Below, in pieces: positions 1 through 8,502 of a stretch of 47,124 nucleotides of DNA. A program made the position numbers and the translations under genes. The notes below the pieces were generated by a model. The model was not told the origin of the DNA and did no database searches. It saw nothing but the letters and a program-made list of their open reading frames with translations. Numbering within the stretch: position 1 is the first letter of the stretch; each line of letters opens with the position of its first letter. The DNA comes from Terriglobia bacterium (lineage in GTDB: Bacteria > Acidobacteriota > Terriglobia > JAJPHL01), in assembly GCA_021325275.1 (NCBI GenBank), contig JAJPHL010000061.1:1-47124 (forward strand), given 5' to 3'.

Positions 1-191
1 CGTGCCGACCGTCGCGCAAAAAAGAACTGGGCTTTAGCCCCTGCGATTCGCAGGGGCTAAAGCCCTGAACTTGAGAGTCAGCGTGCGGCACGGCTGAAGC
101 CGTGCCCTGATACGAACCAAGCAAGCGCCGGAACTTTCGATTCTTCACCTAAGGACCAAGGATGCTTTAGACAACTCGCAGGCAACCCACT
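1..191. repeat. Palindromic dispersed repeat, family 1, copy A (cut by window edge)
   Basis: This non-coding element is built of hairpins. Positions 29-65 form an 18-bp perfect stem around one base (GGGCTTTAGC...GCTAAAGCCC). Positions 87-106 form an 8-bp stem with a TGAA loop (GGCACGGC/GCCGTGCC). Positions 164-191 carry the element's end sequence. Read in reverse complement, it matches 23748 to about 23945 nearly base for base, including both hairpins. The first bases (CGTGCCGACC) are half of a further GGCACGGC hairpin that is complete in copy B, so the element starts left of the window. It looks like a REP-like or MITE-like non-autonomous repeat. The long open frame on the minus strand here is not a gene. 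Confidence 0.85.
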
Positions 192-208
192 AGTCGTAAC
201 AAGATCTT

Positions 209-526
209 CCGATCCCGTGGGAGTCTGTGCGACAACTGAGCGCCGAGCCTGCGACAGCAGGCAGCAGCGTCTAGCCCAGAGCGCGCGCCGAAGCGCTTTG
301 GCTTCGGCGAAGCTCTGGGTTCGCGTCGGAGGAAAGGAAAGCCCACGACGTGGGCGACAGGACCTGGCGCTGAGCCTGCCGCCCACTTTGTGGGCTTTCA
401 ATTCTTGTGATCGGTGACCCAGGGCCGGCCCGCGAAAAGGGCGCGGTCTGCGCCGCTGGGCTACCCGCTGCCGCCTGCTATCGCAGGCTCGACGCTCCGT
501 TGTCACACAGACTCCTCCGGGATCGG
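209..526. repeat. Large imperfect inverted repeat, family 2, copy A
   Basis: The left arm begins at 209 (CCGATCCC, then GAGTCTGTG and GACAAC). It pairs with a right arm ending at 526 (GTTGTCACACAGACTC, then GGGATCGG). Arm similarity runs for about 60 bp, through CGAGCCTGCGA, AGCAGGC and TAGCCCAG. The middle holds secondary hairpins, for example AAGCGCTTTGGCTTCGGCGAAGC near 290-313 and an arm pair built on AAAGCCCAC/GTGGGCTTT at about 337-400. The end sequence GAGTCTGTG(T/C)GACAAC recurs at both ends of the 4181-4473 element, so both belong to one family. No transposase lies inside. No gene is supported between 192 and 683. Confidence 0.8.
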
Positions 527-683
527 GAATATGCCTGTCGAGTAAACCGGCGGTGTCGCAAAAATCGCTCAACCACCCGCTACAAGCCGTGATCGCGCAC
601 CGCGGGATCAAAAATTCAACTGAGAAAAATAGGAGAAAAATGAGGGCGGCTTGGCTGTCCTCCCGGATTCTAATCCTGCGTAG

Positions 684-1163
684 ATGTACCATGAGCAAGA
701 GCCACCTATGGGGGAATCGAAAACGCTATCGGCGAGCAATCTCTTGAAAATTGTGACGGGATTCGGAACATGCGTAGCTTGCTGGGTTATCGCGCAACCA
801 TCCATCTGGGCAGTCTTATGGCGCCGTGGAGATTTGTTTACGATCGTTTTGGCGCCAATCGTGTTTCCGGTTGTGATTATCGAAGGACTAAGGATACTTG
901 TCTGGCGGGTGCGGCTCGAGGACGGCTTCATCGAGATCCGATCGTTGACCGGATCTCTCGTTCGAAAGGTGACCGACATTGCCCGCTTGGAAAAACGCCC
1001 TCGTCAACTCCGCGTTACGTTTAACGACAGGACGTCGAGGACAATCCCGTCGTTTGTCGGTGACCTGTTTAGCCTTCAAGAGGCTATCGCACCTCCGTCA
1101 TTGGAAGAGAACAATGGGAACGCAGGGACATCCAGTGCCGTTCGAGAAACAGGAGGCCCATGA
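684..1163 (+). CDS. Small membrane protein with a bacterial-PH-like C-terminal domain
   Basis: This is a 159-residue protein. Two hydrophobic segments (about residues 20-42 and 50-72) form a membrane hairpin. They are followed by a short beta-rich cytoplasmic region of about 60 residues (WRVRLEDGFIEIRS... VTDIARLEKRP... LRVTFNDRTSRTIPSF). That layout is typical of small bacterial proteins with a PH-like domain after paired membrane helices. The gene stands alone between repeat clusters. Translation may start at 684 or at the in-frame ATG at 708; neither has a strong ribosome binding site. The role is unknown. The domain assignment is by pattern only and could be wrong, but the hydrophobic layout and codon use support a real gene. 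Confidence 0.65.
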   Translation: MYHEQEPPMGESKTLSASNLLKIVTGFGTCVACWVIAQPSIWAVLWRRGDLFTIVLAPIVFPVVIIEGLRILVWRVRLEDGFIEIRSLTGSLVRKVTDIARLEKRPRQLRVTFNDRTSRTIPSFVGDLFSLQEAIAPPSLEENNGNAGTSSAVRETGGP

Positions 1164-1371
1164 AATGGGCGCTCGACACCGCGGTTTTCGATCCGAACGA
1201 CGCTGTCGAGCGCCCGGCTTCGCGGGCTTCCATTCCTTCGGGAATCTTCCCAGCGCTTCGCTTCGCAAAAAACGCTCGGCGCGCGCCGCTGGGCTTTATT
1301 CGAGGCGCCCGCATTCGCGGGCTTGGAAATTCGCTTTTGTCCATTGCCAAGCAAAATGTCCGGCGTAGCCG
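1156..1371. repeat. Cluster of short hairpins
   Basis: The gap between the PH-like gene and the mutarotase-like gene holds at least five small inverted repeats in about 215 bp. They are GCCCAT/ATGGGC (1156-1170), GCGCTCGACA/TGTCGAGCGC (1169-1178 with 1204-1213), ATTCC-TTCG-GGAAT (about 1231-1244), CCCAGCG/CGCTGGG (about 1249-1292) and CCCGC-ATTC-GCGGG (about 1308-1321). They could act as transcription terminators for one or both flanking convergent genes, or be another eroded palindromic repeat. I see no gene between 1164 and 1447. Confidence 0.55.
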
Positions 1372-1447
1372 GCACCGATACAGTAGCCCACCAGGTTCGG
1401 GATCAGCCTGTCTGCCTAAGGAAACCCATTTCCCACAGAGTTGAGCC

Positions 1448-2431
1448 TTACGGCAGCGTGTAGAACTGGTACTCGATCCGCCAATCTGCTTGCTTCCCCG
1501 GCTCGATTCGCAAATCAACGTAGGCTTCAGGAGAAACATTCGAGCGGATCGACCAGAAAGCCATCTTGGCAAGAGGCCGGTTTCCGGTTTGATGCACGGC
1601 GGTTCCCGTCTTGCGATTCTCCACGCGGATGTCGTAATCCTTGGACGTCGACCCGAATCCCTCCAACTCGGTGTACACGCTTTGACCCGGCTGCAATTCT
1701 TGCAAATAGCGCACTTCCCGGCCCCGCGTTTCCGCCAATCCGTTCAGCGGGCGCGCGGCGCGCGGTTCGAAGGCGAATCGGATCACAAAGTCCGGACCGG
1801 ATGGCTGGCCGTCGAGCATGAAGAAGTTGTGTTCGTACACGCTCGTCGCGATGGTCTTGCGGCCGGTGTTTTCCAAGTGGTGCTCCAAAACCAGTTTGTC
1901 TCCCGCCAGCAGGATTTTCTTGCGATAGAGATAGGCATAACCCGCCGTGTCGCCGAGTTGCTGTGTGAATTCGATCCAGTCCGAGCCTTTCTGCGTCGTC
2001 CACTTGCCGGAATCGGCGATCTCGTAGGTGTGGAACTGCTGGAAAGCTTGGTCGTCCGGCTTGCGGATGGCGCCGACGCCGATCTTGACGAAGGCCTCCC
2101 CAGGCTTGACTTCCGTAAACCCGAGTCCGGCGCCATTGGTGAGAAACTCTTCTACCGGACCGCTGATCGCGTCGTGAGTCTTGGGATCGTAGTGGTCGAA
2201 CCATTTTCCAAAGTAAGTGTGACCCTTCCATTCCAAAGTGGCGATGACGCCGGACCAATCGAAGCGCGTCGCCCGGTAGTATCCGGACTGGGCATCGGGA
2301 AGGTATAGCTTGGCGTGGATTTGGGAATTGGAAATCTCGGCCTCCGGAAACTGCGCGGTGGCGGTCCCTCCCAGAAAAATAACCATCAACATCAACGCGA
2401 ATAACGTTTGCGCCATCCTCGCCCTCTTCAA
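1448..2431 (-). CDS. Secreted protein with galactose-mutarotase-like fold
   Basis: This is a 327-residue exported protein with an N-terminal signal peptide (about residues 1-27, ending near TATAQFPEAE). The body reads like the aldose 1-epimerase/galactose mutarotase superfamily: long beta strands, a central HTYEI.....W region, and near residue 195 the motif VYEHNFFMLDG followed by PDFVIRF. It lacks an obvious full catalytic His/Glu set in the usual spacing, so it may bind or process carbohydrate without being a canonical epimerase. The next gene is divergent, with about 150 bp of shared upstream DNA. A second possible start lies five codons inside (MAQTLF). Substrate unknown. Confidence 0.7.
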   Translation of the reverse strand: MKRARMAQTLFALMLMVIFLGGTATAQFPEAEISNSQIHAKLYLPDAQSGYYRATRFDWSGVIATLEWKGHTYFGKWFDHYDPKTHDAISGPVEEFLTNGAGLGFTEVKPGEAFVKIGVGAIRKPDDQAFQQFHTYEIADSGKWTTQKGSDWIEFTQQLGDTAGYAYLYRKKILLAGDKLVLEHHLENTGRKTIATSVYEHNFFMLDGQPSGPDFVIRFAFEPRAARPLNGLAETRGREVRYLQELQPGQSVYTELEGFGSTSKDYDIRVENRKTGTAVHQTGNRPLAKMAFWSIRSNVSPEAYVDLRIEPGKQADWRIEYQFYTLP

Positions 2432-2578
2432 CGCCGATCTTCGGCTCCATCATCAGCCAGCAGGCCCGATCGCAAGTCGATGATACGCGATCCGCCGGAC
2501 ACGGCCACAAATGTTTGCTCTGGGAAATCGAGCTCCACGCGCTGGCTCGCAGCCGCCGTTTTGGAGTATCATCTGCCG

Positions 2579-4165
2579 ATGCATACAACTCGTCTCGCGC
2601 GTACATTGGCAATCATCGTTTCGCTTCTCTTCTTGTTTCTGACGCTGAATTTCCCCACCTCGGCTCAAGGACGCCAGGGAACGGCGGCAACCCCACAAGC
2701 GCCGGGCGCGCCCCCCGGCGGACGTGGAGGCGCGGCGACTCCCGCCGCGGTGATCGGCGGCGAAATCGACGAAACACCGGTGGTCACGCATCACAGCGTG
2801 ACGGTCCACGGCAAGCCGATCAACTACACCGCGACCGTGGCGCAGATGCCGCTGAAGGATGCCTCCGGCGAAACCGAAGCGCACATCTTCTACATGGCAT
2901 ATACGCTCGACGGAGTGGCGGACGCGGCAAAACGTCCGCTGACTTTCTGCTTTAACGGCGGACCAGGGTCGGCGTCCATGTGGGTGCATATGGGCGGGAT
3001 GGGGCCACGCAGCCCGAAGCTGGAACCGAACGGCAGCATGCCGCCACCGCCCTACCAACTGCAGGACAATCAGGATACATGGCTCGACCAGACCGACCTC
3101 GTATTCATCGACCCGGTGGGAACAGGTTACAGCCGCGCCAAGACCATCGAAGTGGCGCGGCGCATGAACGGCGTCCAGGGCGATATCCAGTCGGTGGGCG
3201 AATTCATGCGCATGTATATCGCCCGAAATAATCGCCAGCTTTCTCCGCTGTTGATCGCAGGCGAGAGTTATGGAACGTTTCGCGCGGCGGGACTCGCCGG
3301 GTACCTGATCGATCGCGGCATCGCGTTCAACGGCATCGTTCTCATCGGTACGACGCTCAATCTGGAAACCATCTGGAGCCGGAGCGACGATCTGGTCTAC
3401 CAGTTGCTCCTGCCAACCCAAGCGGCCGATGCCTACTATCACAAAAAGGTCGCGGCCGATTTGCAGCGGAAGGACCTATCGTCATTTCTCAAGGAAGCGG
3501 AGAGCTTTGCGATGGGCGAGTACGCGTCCGCGCTCGCCAAGGGCGATGAGATTGCTCCCGCCGAGCGTAAGGCCGTCATCGACAAACTGGTGCGTTTTAC
3601 GGGACTCGAACCCCGTTATCTGGAAAACACCAACATGCGTTTCGATGTCTCGCATTTCTCGCGCGCGCTGCTGCGCGACAAACGACTCACCATTGGCCGC
3701 TACGATGGCCGTCTCACGGGTCCCTCCGGGCTCAATGTGGGCGAGACCAGCGAGTTCGATCCTTCCAGTACGCTGATCACTCCGCCGTTTACGGCCGCCT
3801 TCACGAACTACATCCGCACCGAACTCGGGTACAAAACCGACATGTACTACTATCCGAGCGGCGGTATTCAACCGTGGGATTACGCCGTCCAAAACGGTTT
3901 CGGAGATACGACAGCCATGCTTCGCAACGCGATGGTGAAGAACCCTTACATGAAGGTGATGGTGGCCGCGGCGTACTTCGATCAGGCGACACCATACTAT
4001 GCCGTCGAGTACACGTTCAACCACATGGGGCTGCATCCCGAGATGCACAAGCGGATTTCTTTTGAGTTCTACCAATCGGGCCACATGCTGTACATCGACA
4101 GTGATTCGCACGCCAAGCTGAAGCGCGATTTTAGCGAGTTTCTATCGAGGGCCGTCGGAAAATAA
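2579..4165 (+). CDS. Secreted serine carboxypeptidase-like protein, peptidase family S10
   Basis: This exported alpha/beta-hydrolase of 528 residues belongs to the S10 family, which removes C-terminal amino acids. After a signal peptide (about 1-30) comes a Gly/Pro/Arg-rich linker (GAPPGGRGGAATP). Family marks follow: FNGGPGSASMW near residue 125 (oxyanion loop), GESYG with the nucleophile at about Ser230, YFDQATPY with the acid at about Asp468, and YQSGHMLY with His at about 502. The full triad is present, so the enzyme is probably active. The open frame runs further upstream, but the signal peptide sets the start at 2579. The next annotated feature downstream is the inverted repeat at 4181. 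Substrates are probably extracellular peptides (inference). Confidence 0.92.
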   Translation: MHTTRLARTLAIIVSLLFLFLTLNFPTSAQGRQGTAATPQAPGAPPGGRGGAATPAAVIGGEIDETPVVTHHSVTVHGKPINYTATVAQMPLKDASGETEAHIFYMAYTLDGVADAAKRPLTFCFNGGPGSASMWVHMGGMGPRSPKLEPNGSMPPPPYQLQDNQDTWLDQTDLVFIDPVGTGYSRAKTIEVARRMNGVQGDIQSVGEFMRMYIARNNRQLSPLLIAGESYGTFRAAGLAGYLIDRGIAFNGIVLIGTTLNLETIWSRSDDLVYQLLLPTQAADAYYHKKVAADLQRKDLSSFLKEAESFAMGEYASALAKGDEIAPAERKAVIDKLVRFTGLEPRYLENTNMRFDVSHFSRALLRDKRLTIGRYDGRLTGPSGLNVGETSEFDPSSTLITPPFTAAFTNYIRTELGYKTDMYYYPSGGIQPWDYAVQNGFGDTTAMLRNAMVKNPYMKVMVAAAYFDQATPYYAVEYTFNHMGLHPEMHKRISFEFYQSGHMLYIDSDSHAKLKRDFSEFLSRAVGK

Positions 4166-4180
4166 GGCGCGGCGTCCAAG

Positions 4181-4473
4181 GAGTCTGTGTGACAACTCAG
4201 CTCCGAAGGGGCGCGCTATGACAGCCCAGGTCGAAGCCGGAGCGTTTTTTGCTCCGGCGCAGGCCTGATTGGGTTACAGTGCGGTAGAACGAAGCGCTGA
4301 AAGCGCGATTCAAAAAATCAGAGCGACTCAGGCGAATGAGGTTTGGGTCGTCCTTTCAGGACTCCATTTCATAATCCAACTCGACCCAGGCCTACGCCGG
4401 AGCAAAAAACGCTCCGACTCCGACCTGGGCTGTCATAGCGCGCCCCTTCGGGGCTGAGTTGTCACACAGACTC
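4181..4473. repeat. Large inverted repeat, family 2, copy B (87-bp arms)
   Basis: The arms 4181-4267 and 4387-4473 are 87 bp each and match at 83 of 87 positions when one is reverse-complemented. All four mismatches are transitions. Each arm starts at the outer end with GAGTCTGTGTGACAACTCAG and contains an inner hairpin (CCGGAGC-GTTTTTT-GCTCCGG). The 119-bp loop (4268-4386) codes for nothing recognisable. As RNA it would fold into a very stable stem and could terminate the S10 transcript. The shared outer ends and intact arms suggest a mobile, MITE-like origin. Copy A at 209-526 has the same outer ends but different inner sequence. Confidence 0.85.
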
Positions 4474-4474
4474 T

Positions 4475-4514
4475 TAAGGGCGTCCGCGGTTCCGTAAGGG
4501 CGTCCGCGGTTCCG
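4475..4514. repeat. 20-bp tandem duplication
   Basis: The unit TAAGGGCGTCCGCGGTTCCG occurs twice head to tail (4475-4494 and 4495-4514) with no mismatch. It sits directly against the right arm of the large inverted repeat and just after the stop codon of the minus-strand gene that ends at 4525. It is probably a slippage duplication. Confidence 0.9.
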
Positions 4515-4524
4515 CCTCTCCTTT

Positions 4525-5775
4525 TTACTGGCAACCCGCCTTCTGCACGGGAGAAAGCTGCGTCAGCAAAGCCGTGTTGGGATAACTGTATGCGCCGCCG
4601 ATGGCGTCGGAGGGCGACTTGAATTGAAACCACGGCAGCAGCGCCTCGCTCTGCGGATGGTAGGTGAAGCCGCCGATGGTCACCGGAGTGGTGGCTCCCG
4701 GGAGGCCTTCGACCACGTCTCCCGTCTCAAGATCGTTTTGGCAGTTGCCGTTGGGCGCCAGCCACCACGGCGTTATATTGTGCACGCCGTCACTGGCGAC
4801 GAACGGATCGTTCAGCGTCTCGACAACCTCGTGACTGTGCGCAGTGACGTCAACGAACGAAGGGCCGAAGAGCCCCGGCGAGATCCAACTCGAATAGTTG
4901 ACCACGTAGCGCTTCTCAACGTTGCCGTTGGAAGCGTCTCCCGGTTCGAAATCGTAGCTGTGAAAGCCGAGAGTGCAGCAGCCCGTCTGGTCGAAGAGAA
5001 ACGTATTCGGAAACAGGAACGTAGAGATGTCCTGGGTGGTGACCTCGCCGGCGTTCTCCGCCGCGCCGATGGGGGTGGTGGTGTCGCTGGCCACGGCCGG
5101 GAACAGCGCGTTCACAAACGTGTTGGCGTCCACCAGTACGAAGGCGCAGCAGGTTCCGTCCGGGTTCAAGGCAAAGAGATACGTACCGCGGATCAGCGTC
5201 ATCACGCGCGGCGTCTTGACGCTTCCGGCGAGCATCGTGTGCCAGTCGGCCTTGGCCTTGGAATAGTACTCGGCGCGCTGCACGGCGTCGCCGAACTGGG
5301 TGGGGGTCGAGCTGCTGGAATACGTGGAATTCTGAAAGACGGGCGATCCCATCACCAGCGGCACGAATTGCGTGGCGTCGGAATAGAGCCGTTGCCCGTT
5401 GACGTAGCGCGGCGAACCGTCATAATTGCGCAAATCCAACGAGACCGGCACGACAGGCGCATTGATGGTGGTGGTCCGTCCCATCTGCGGCGGGTTTCCG
5501 ACGGTATTTGTGTACCACTCGCGGTTGGGATTCCCGTTGGCATCGTAACCGTCGGCAAAGTAGTGATCGCTGAAATTCACAAGTGAGTCGATATTGGGAA
5601 TGCCGAAGCGCGCGTGGGCTTGGCCGTTTAGATGCGCGTGCGGGGTGACCACCCGAAACTTGCCGTGGGCGGTCGAGAGCGCCGCAACCGTTATTTGATC
5701 GTTATCGGCGGCGAAAGCGGAAGCCATGGAAACAAATCCCAAACAGGCGATGGCAGTGCAGGCGAAACGTGACAT
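4525..5775 (-). CDS. Secreted protein of unknown function with an HExxE motif
   Basis: This is a 416-residue exported protein with a signal peptide (about 1-23, ...ASAFAADND). The body has few charged clusters and several Cys residues in CC pairs (TCCAF, GCCTLG). The clearest feature is TAHSHEVVETLNDP near residue 310, an HExxE arrangement, followed about 30 residues later by an acidic stretch (NDLETGDVVEG). The same layout, HE..E then a downstream acidic/Cys segment, occurs in secreted EXORDIUM/PHI-1-type and related putative zinc-binding proteins. This is resemblance only; I cannot name the family with confidence. It may be a secreted metallopeptidase-like protein or a cell-wall protein. 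It is monocistronic, reading toward the inverted repeat. Confidence 0.6.
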   Translation of the reverse strand: MSRFACTAIACLGFVSMASAFAADNDQITVAALSTAHGKFRVVTPHAHLNGQAHARFGIPNIDSLVNFSDHYFADGYDANGNPNREWYTNTVGNPPQMGRTTTINAPVVPVSLDLRNYDGSPRYVNGQRLYSDATQFVPLVMGSPVFQNSTYSSSSTPTQFGDAVQRAEYYSKAKADWHTMLAGSVKTPRVMTLIRGTYLFALNPDGTCCAFVLVDANTFVNALFPAVASDTTTPIGAAENAGEVTTQDISTFLFPNTFLFDQTGCCTLGFHSYDFEPGDASNGNVEKRYVVNYSSWISPGLFGPSFVDVTAHSHEVVETLNDPFVASDGVHNITPWWLAPNGNCQNDLETGDVVEGLPGATTPVTIGGFTYHPQSEALLPWFQFKSPSDAIGGAYSYPNTALLTQLSPVQKAGCQ

Positions 5776-5887
5776 TTTCGAATCTCCTCCGGCCGACTGA
5801 ATTTCGGCTTGGGTTGCTACGCTACCACAAAGCCGCCACCTCGGCTCAGCTTTTCGGGGAAAACGGGACCGGCATCGCTAGGTCGCT

Positions 5888-6934
5888 TTACTCAGGAACG
5901 TCCAGGAACTTCCGCGCGTAGTCCAACGACCTCGCTACGGAATCGTCCTCGAGTTTCAATTGCGCCTCGGCGCTTATTCCCGTAATTCGCGGAAGAGGGT
6001 TCTTCGGTTTGTTCCTTTGCACGATTTCCAGCACTCGAGCCAGGTCGCGTCCAGGTAGGGGGCTGAAGGAATCATCGAAGGTCGCCCAGTATTTGTCGGT
6101 GAAGACCGGAATCTTGAGCGGATCGCGTGTGATCATTTCAAGATCAAGCGGGATATCCGGGTCCTTGGTCCGCAGCGTCGCGACCATCCCTTTCAGATCG
6201 AGAAAGCCTTCACCTAGCGGCACTTCAGACAGCAAGAAGCCATCCTCGTAGGCTTCCACCGCCATGTCTTTCAGGTGACACGCGACGGCGTAAGGCAGAA
6301 GGTTGCGCAGCGTCTCTCGCGGGTCTTCGCAGAGCGATACGTTATTGCCAAAATCGAAATGCACGCCCACCCATTCGCTGCCCACGCGCTTGAGCCAGGC
6401 GGCTTGCTCCGCGGACCGCCAGCCTTTGTGATTTTCAATGCCCAGGCGGATGCGGTGTTTGCGCAAAATCGGCTCGGCCAGCGCGATGGACTTCTGGCAG
6501 CGCTCGAAGTCCTTCTGAAAGGCGTCGAGCGTTGTGAAGTCCTCGTAGCGGCGGCCGGTCATGGCGGCGTGCAGTGAGAACGCGCCGCATTCCACAGCGG
6601 CTTTCACCGCGCTATCGAAAGACGCAACACCGGATTCATCGCGAGGATAGCCAACCTCTAGGATCACGCGCATGCGGTTGGCTTCGATCTTCTGCCGAAA
6701 TGCCTTGAGGGCCGCCGGATCGGTTGACGGCAAGCGCGTTTCCACCACACCCAGACCCAGGTTGTGACAGTGTTCGACGAAATCGAAGGGCGTAGCGGCT
6801 TCGCGCGCGGCTCGTGAGCGAATCGGGAAACCGGCGGGCGCGCCTCCGATGTTCTTCATCCTCTTTGGCGCCGCCGTTGCAGACATCACCAAGGAGGCAG
6901 CGCCGATCGCCAGTGCTGTTCTTCGCGTGATCAT
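5888..6934 (-). CDS. Exported sugar phosphate isomerase/epimerase-type TIM barrel protein
   Basis: This 348-residue protein of the xylose-isomerase-like (AP endonuclease 2 family) TIM barrel group starts with a twin-arginine leader (MITRRTALAIGAASLV...SATA), so it is probably folded in the cytoplasm and exported by Tat. Expected metal-site segments are visible: LGIENHKGW near residue 170, WVGVHFDFGN near 200 and ACHLKDM near 230. Members isomerise or epimerise sugars or inositols using a divalent metal. It is the last gene of a three-gene operon; its start codon overlaps the stop of the PQQ dehydrogenase by 4 bp (ATGA). The context suggests it acts on a product or substrate of periplasmic sugar oxidation (inference). 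Confidence 0.85.
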   Translation of the reverse strand: MITRRTALAIGAASLVMSATAAPKRMKNIGGAPAGFPIRSRAAREAATPFDFVEHCHNLGLGVVETRLPSTDPAALKAFRQKIEANRMRVILEVGYPRDESGVASFDSAVKAAVECGAFSLHAAMTGRRYEDFTTLDAFQKDFERCQKSIALAEPILRKHRIRLGIENHKGWRSAEQAAWLKRVGSEWVGVHFDFGNNVSLCEDPRETLRNLLPYAVACHLKDMAVEAYEDGFLLSEVPLGEGFLDLKGMVATLRTKDPDIPLDLEMITRDPLKIPVFTDKYWATFDDSFSPLPGRDLARVLEIVQRNKPKNPLPRITGISAEAQLKLEDDSVARSLDYARKFLDVPE

Positions 6935-8502
6935 TTTGTGTTCACTCCCACAAGCTTGAACGCGAAGAGCGTGTCGCCCGCACCAACCAAGAGATACTGA
7001 TGGCCGTTGAGCGTGTACGTCAATGGTCCATTGCTAACGGGGCCCGTTCGAAAATTCCAGAGGATGCGTCCGCTGGCAGGATCGTAAGCCAGCAAGTTCC
7101 CTGCGGGATCGCCGGTGAAAAGCAATTTGCCGGCGGTGGTCAAAATGCCCGCAAAGGAATTGCCGCCACTCGGATATTTGTGTTTCCAGGCGACGTTGCC
7201 GGTCTTATAGTCCAAGGCCAGCAAGATGGGTTCCGAAAATCCGCCTGAGCCTGAACCGCCATATCCCTGCGGCTGCGGATCGGGATCGGTGAGATAGCCG
7301 ATGCTGTAACCCTCTCGGGCGTTAACGTAGAACAATCCCGTTTGCGGATTGAAGCTGGGCGGCGGCCAATTGGTTCCACCGCCTCCGGGCGTGTTGATCA
7401 ACGATCCATCCACTTTGGGTTCCTTGGCGGGATCAGGAATGGGTTGGCCCTTGGCATCGACACCCTTCATCCAGTCGACACCAACGTAACCCTTCGTGAC
7501 TAAGTTTTCTCCCGTCGCTCGGTCGAGCACGGAAAAAATGCCATTGCGCGCGGCCTGCGCCAGCATCTTGCGCGGCTTCCCGTTGAAGAGTCCGTCGAAC
7601 AAGACGGGCGTTTCTACGTTGTCCCAGTCGTGAGTATCGTGCGGCGACGGCTGATGGTACCAAACCAATTTGCCGGTATCGGCGTTGAGCGCGACGATGG
7701 CAGCGGTCCATAGATTGTCGCCCTTGCGTCCCTGACCTGCGTAAACAGGATTGGGATTTCCTGTTCCCCAATAGAGCAGATTCAACTCCGGATCGTAGGT
7801 GCCCGTCAGCCACGGCATGCCTCCACCGTGCTCCATGGCAGAAGGATTCGGCCACGTCTCAGCGCCCGGCTCTCCTCTTCTCGGCGTGGTGTTCCAGCGC
7901 CATTGCAGTTCGCCCGTCTCGGGATCGCGTGCTTCGAGATAGCCGGGAACATCCATGGCGTCCCCACCCATCCCGACAATGACGTGATTCTTCACCACCA
8001 GCGGGGCACTTGTGCAGAAGTATTGCATCTTCTCATCGGCGATCTTTTTCCTCCACCGCTCTTTGCCGTCCCTCGAATGCAGCGAGATGAACCAGCAATC
8101 GGGCGTCATGAAGTAGAGCCAATCGCCGTACATGCCCAGACCGCGGTTCCCGATCAGGTGACCGCCCGAATCCTGCCAACTGTAATGCCAGATCTCTTCA
8201 CCAGTGCGTGCGTCGACGGCCCAAGCATGATCGGGAATCGAGAAATAAAGAACTCCATTGACCATCAAAGGCGTGGACTTGATGGTCGGATTCCCGACGC
8301 CGCGTTGCGGTCCAACGTTATTGATGCGATAGAACCAAGCCAGCGAGAGGTTGCCGATATTTGCGGAGTTGATTTCCGTCAAGGAGCTGAAGCGCCGGCC
8401 TGAATAGTCGCCGTTGTAAGTTCGCCAGTCGGTGGAGCTGCCTGGGCCGGCCTCTTGGCCAAAGAGCAAAAGCGGAATCCAGAGTGCGATCAGCGTCTTC
8501 AT
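6931..8502 (-). CDS. PQQ-dependent alcohol/sugar dehydrogenase (quinoprotein)
   Basis: This is a 523-residue exported quinoprotein with a short signal peptide (about 1-16). It is an eight-bladed propeller with repeated W-type motifs, for example WAVDARTGEEIW near 90, ALNADTGKLVW near 270, ALDYKTGNVAW near 435 and AYDPASGRILW near 480. The segment PHDTHDWDN near residue 290 matches the Asp-rich region of the methanol/ethanol dehydrogenase family. It would oxidise an alcohol or aldose in the periplasm using PQQ and calcium. The preceding gene is a cytochrome c (4-bp overlap), the likely electron acceptor. At 523 residues it is somewhat shorter than methanol dehydrogenase large subunits (about 600). 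Substrate not determined. No PQQ biosynthesis gene is in the window. Confidence 0.88.
   Translation of the reverse strand: MKTLIALWIPLLLFGQEAGPGSSTDWRTYNGDYSGRRFSSLTEINSANIGNLSLAWFYRINNVGPQRGVGNPTIKSTPLMVNGVLYFSIPDHAWAVDARTGEEIWHYSWQDSGGHLIGNRGLGMYGDWLYFMTPDCWFISLHSRDGKERWRKKIADEKMQYFCTSAPLVVKNHVIVGMGGDAMDVPGYLEARDPETGELQWRWNTTPRRGEPGAETWPNPSAMEHGGGMPWLTGTYDPELNLLYWGTGNPNPVYAGQGRKGDNLWTAAIVALNADTGKLVWYHQPSPHDTHDWDNVETPVLFDGLFNGKPRKMLAQAARNGIFSVLDRATGENLVTKGYVGVDWMKGVDAKGQPIPDPAKEPKVDGSLINTPGGGGTNWPPPSFNPQTGLFYVNAREGYSIGYLTDPDPQPQGYGGSGSGGFSEPILLALDYKTGNVAWKHKYPSGGNSFAGILTTAGKLLFTGDPAGNLLAYDPASGRILWNFRTGPVSNGPLTYTLNGHQYLLVGAGDTLFAFKLVGVNTK

Noticed and set aside
78-698. 206-codon open frame on the minus strand over the first repeat region
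   Set aside because: It runs through both palindromic elements, has no recognisable protein pattern and repeats low-complexity Arg/Ser residues. It is a by-product of the hairpin repeats.
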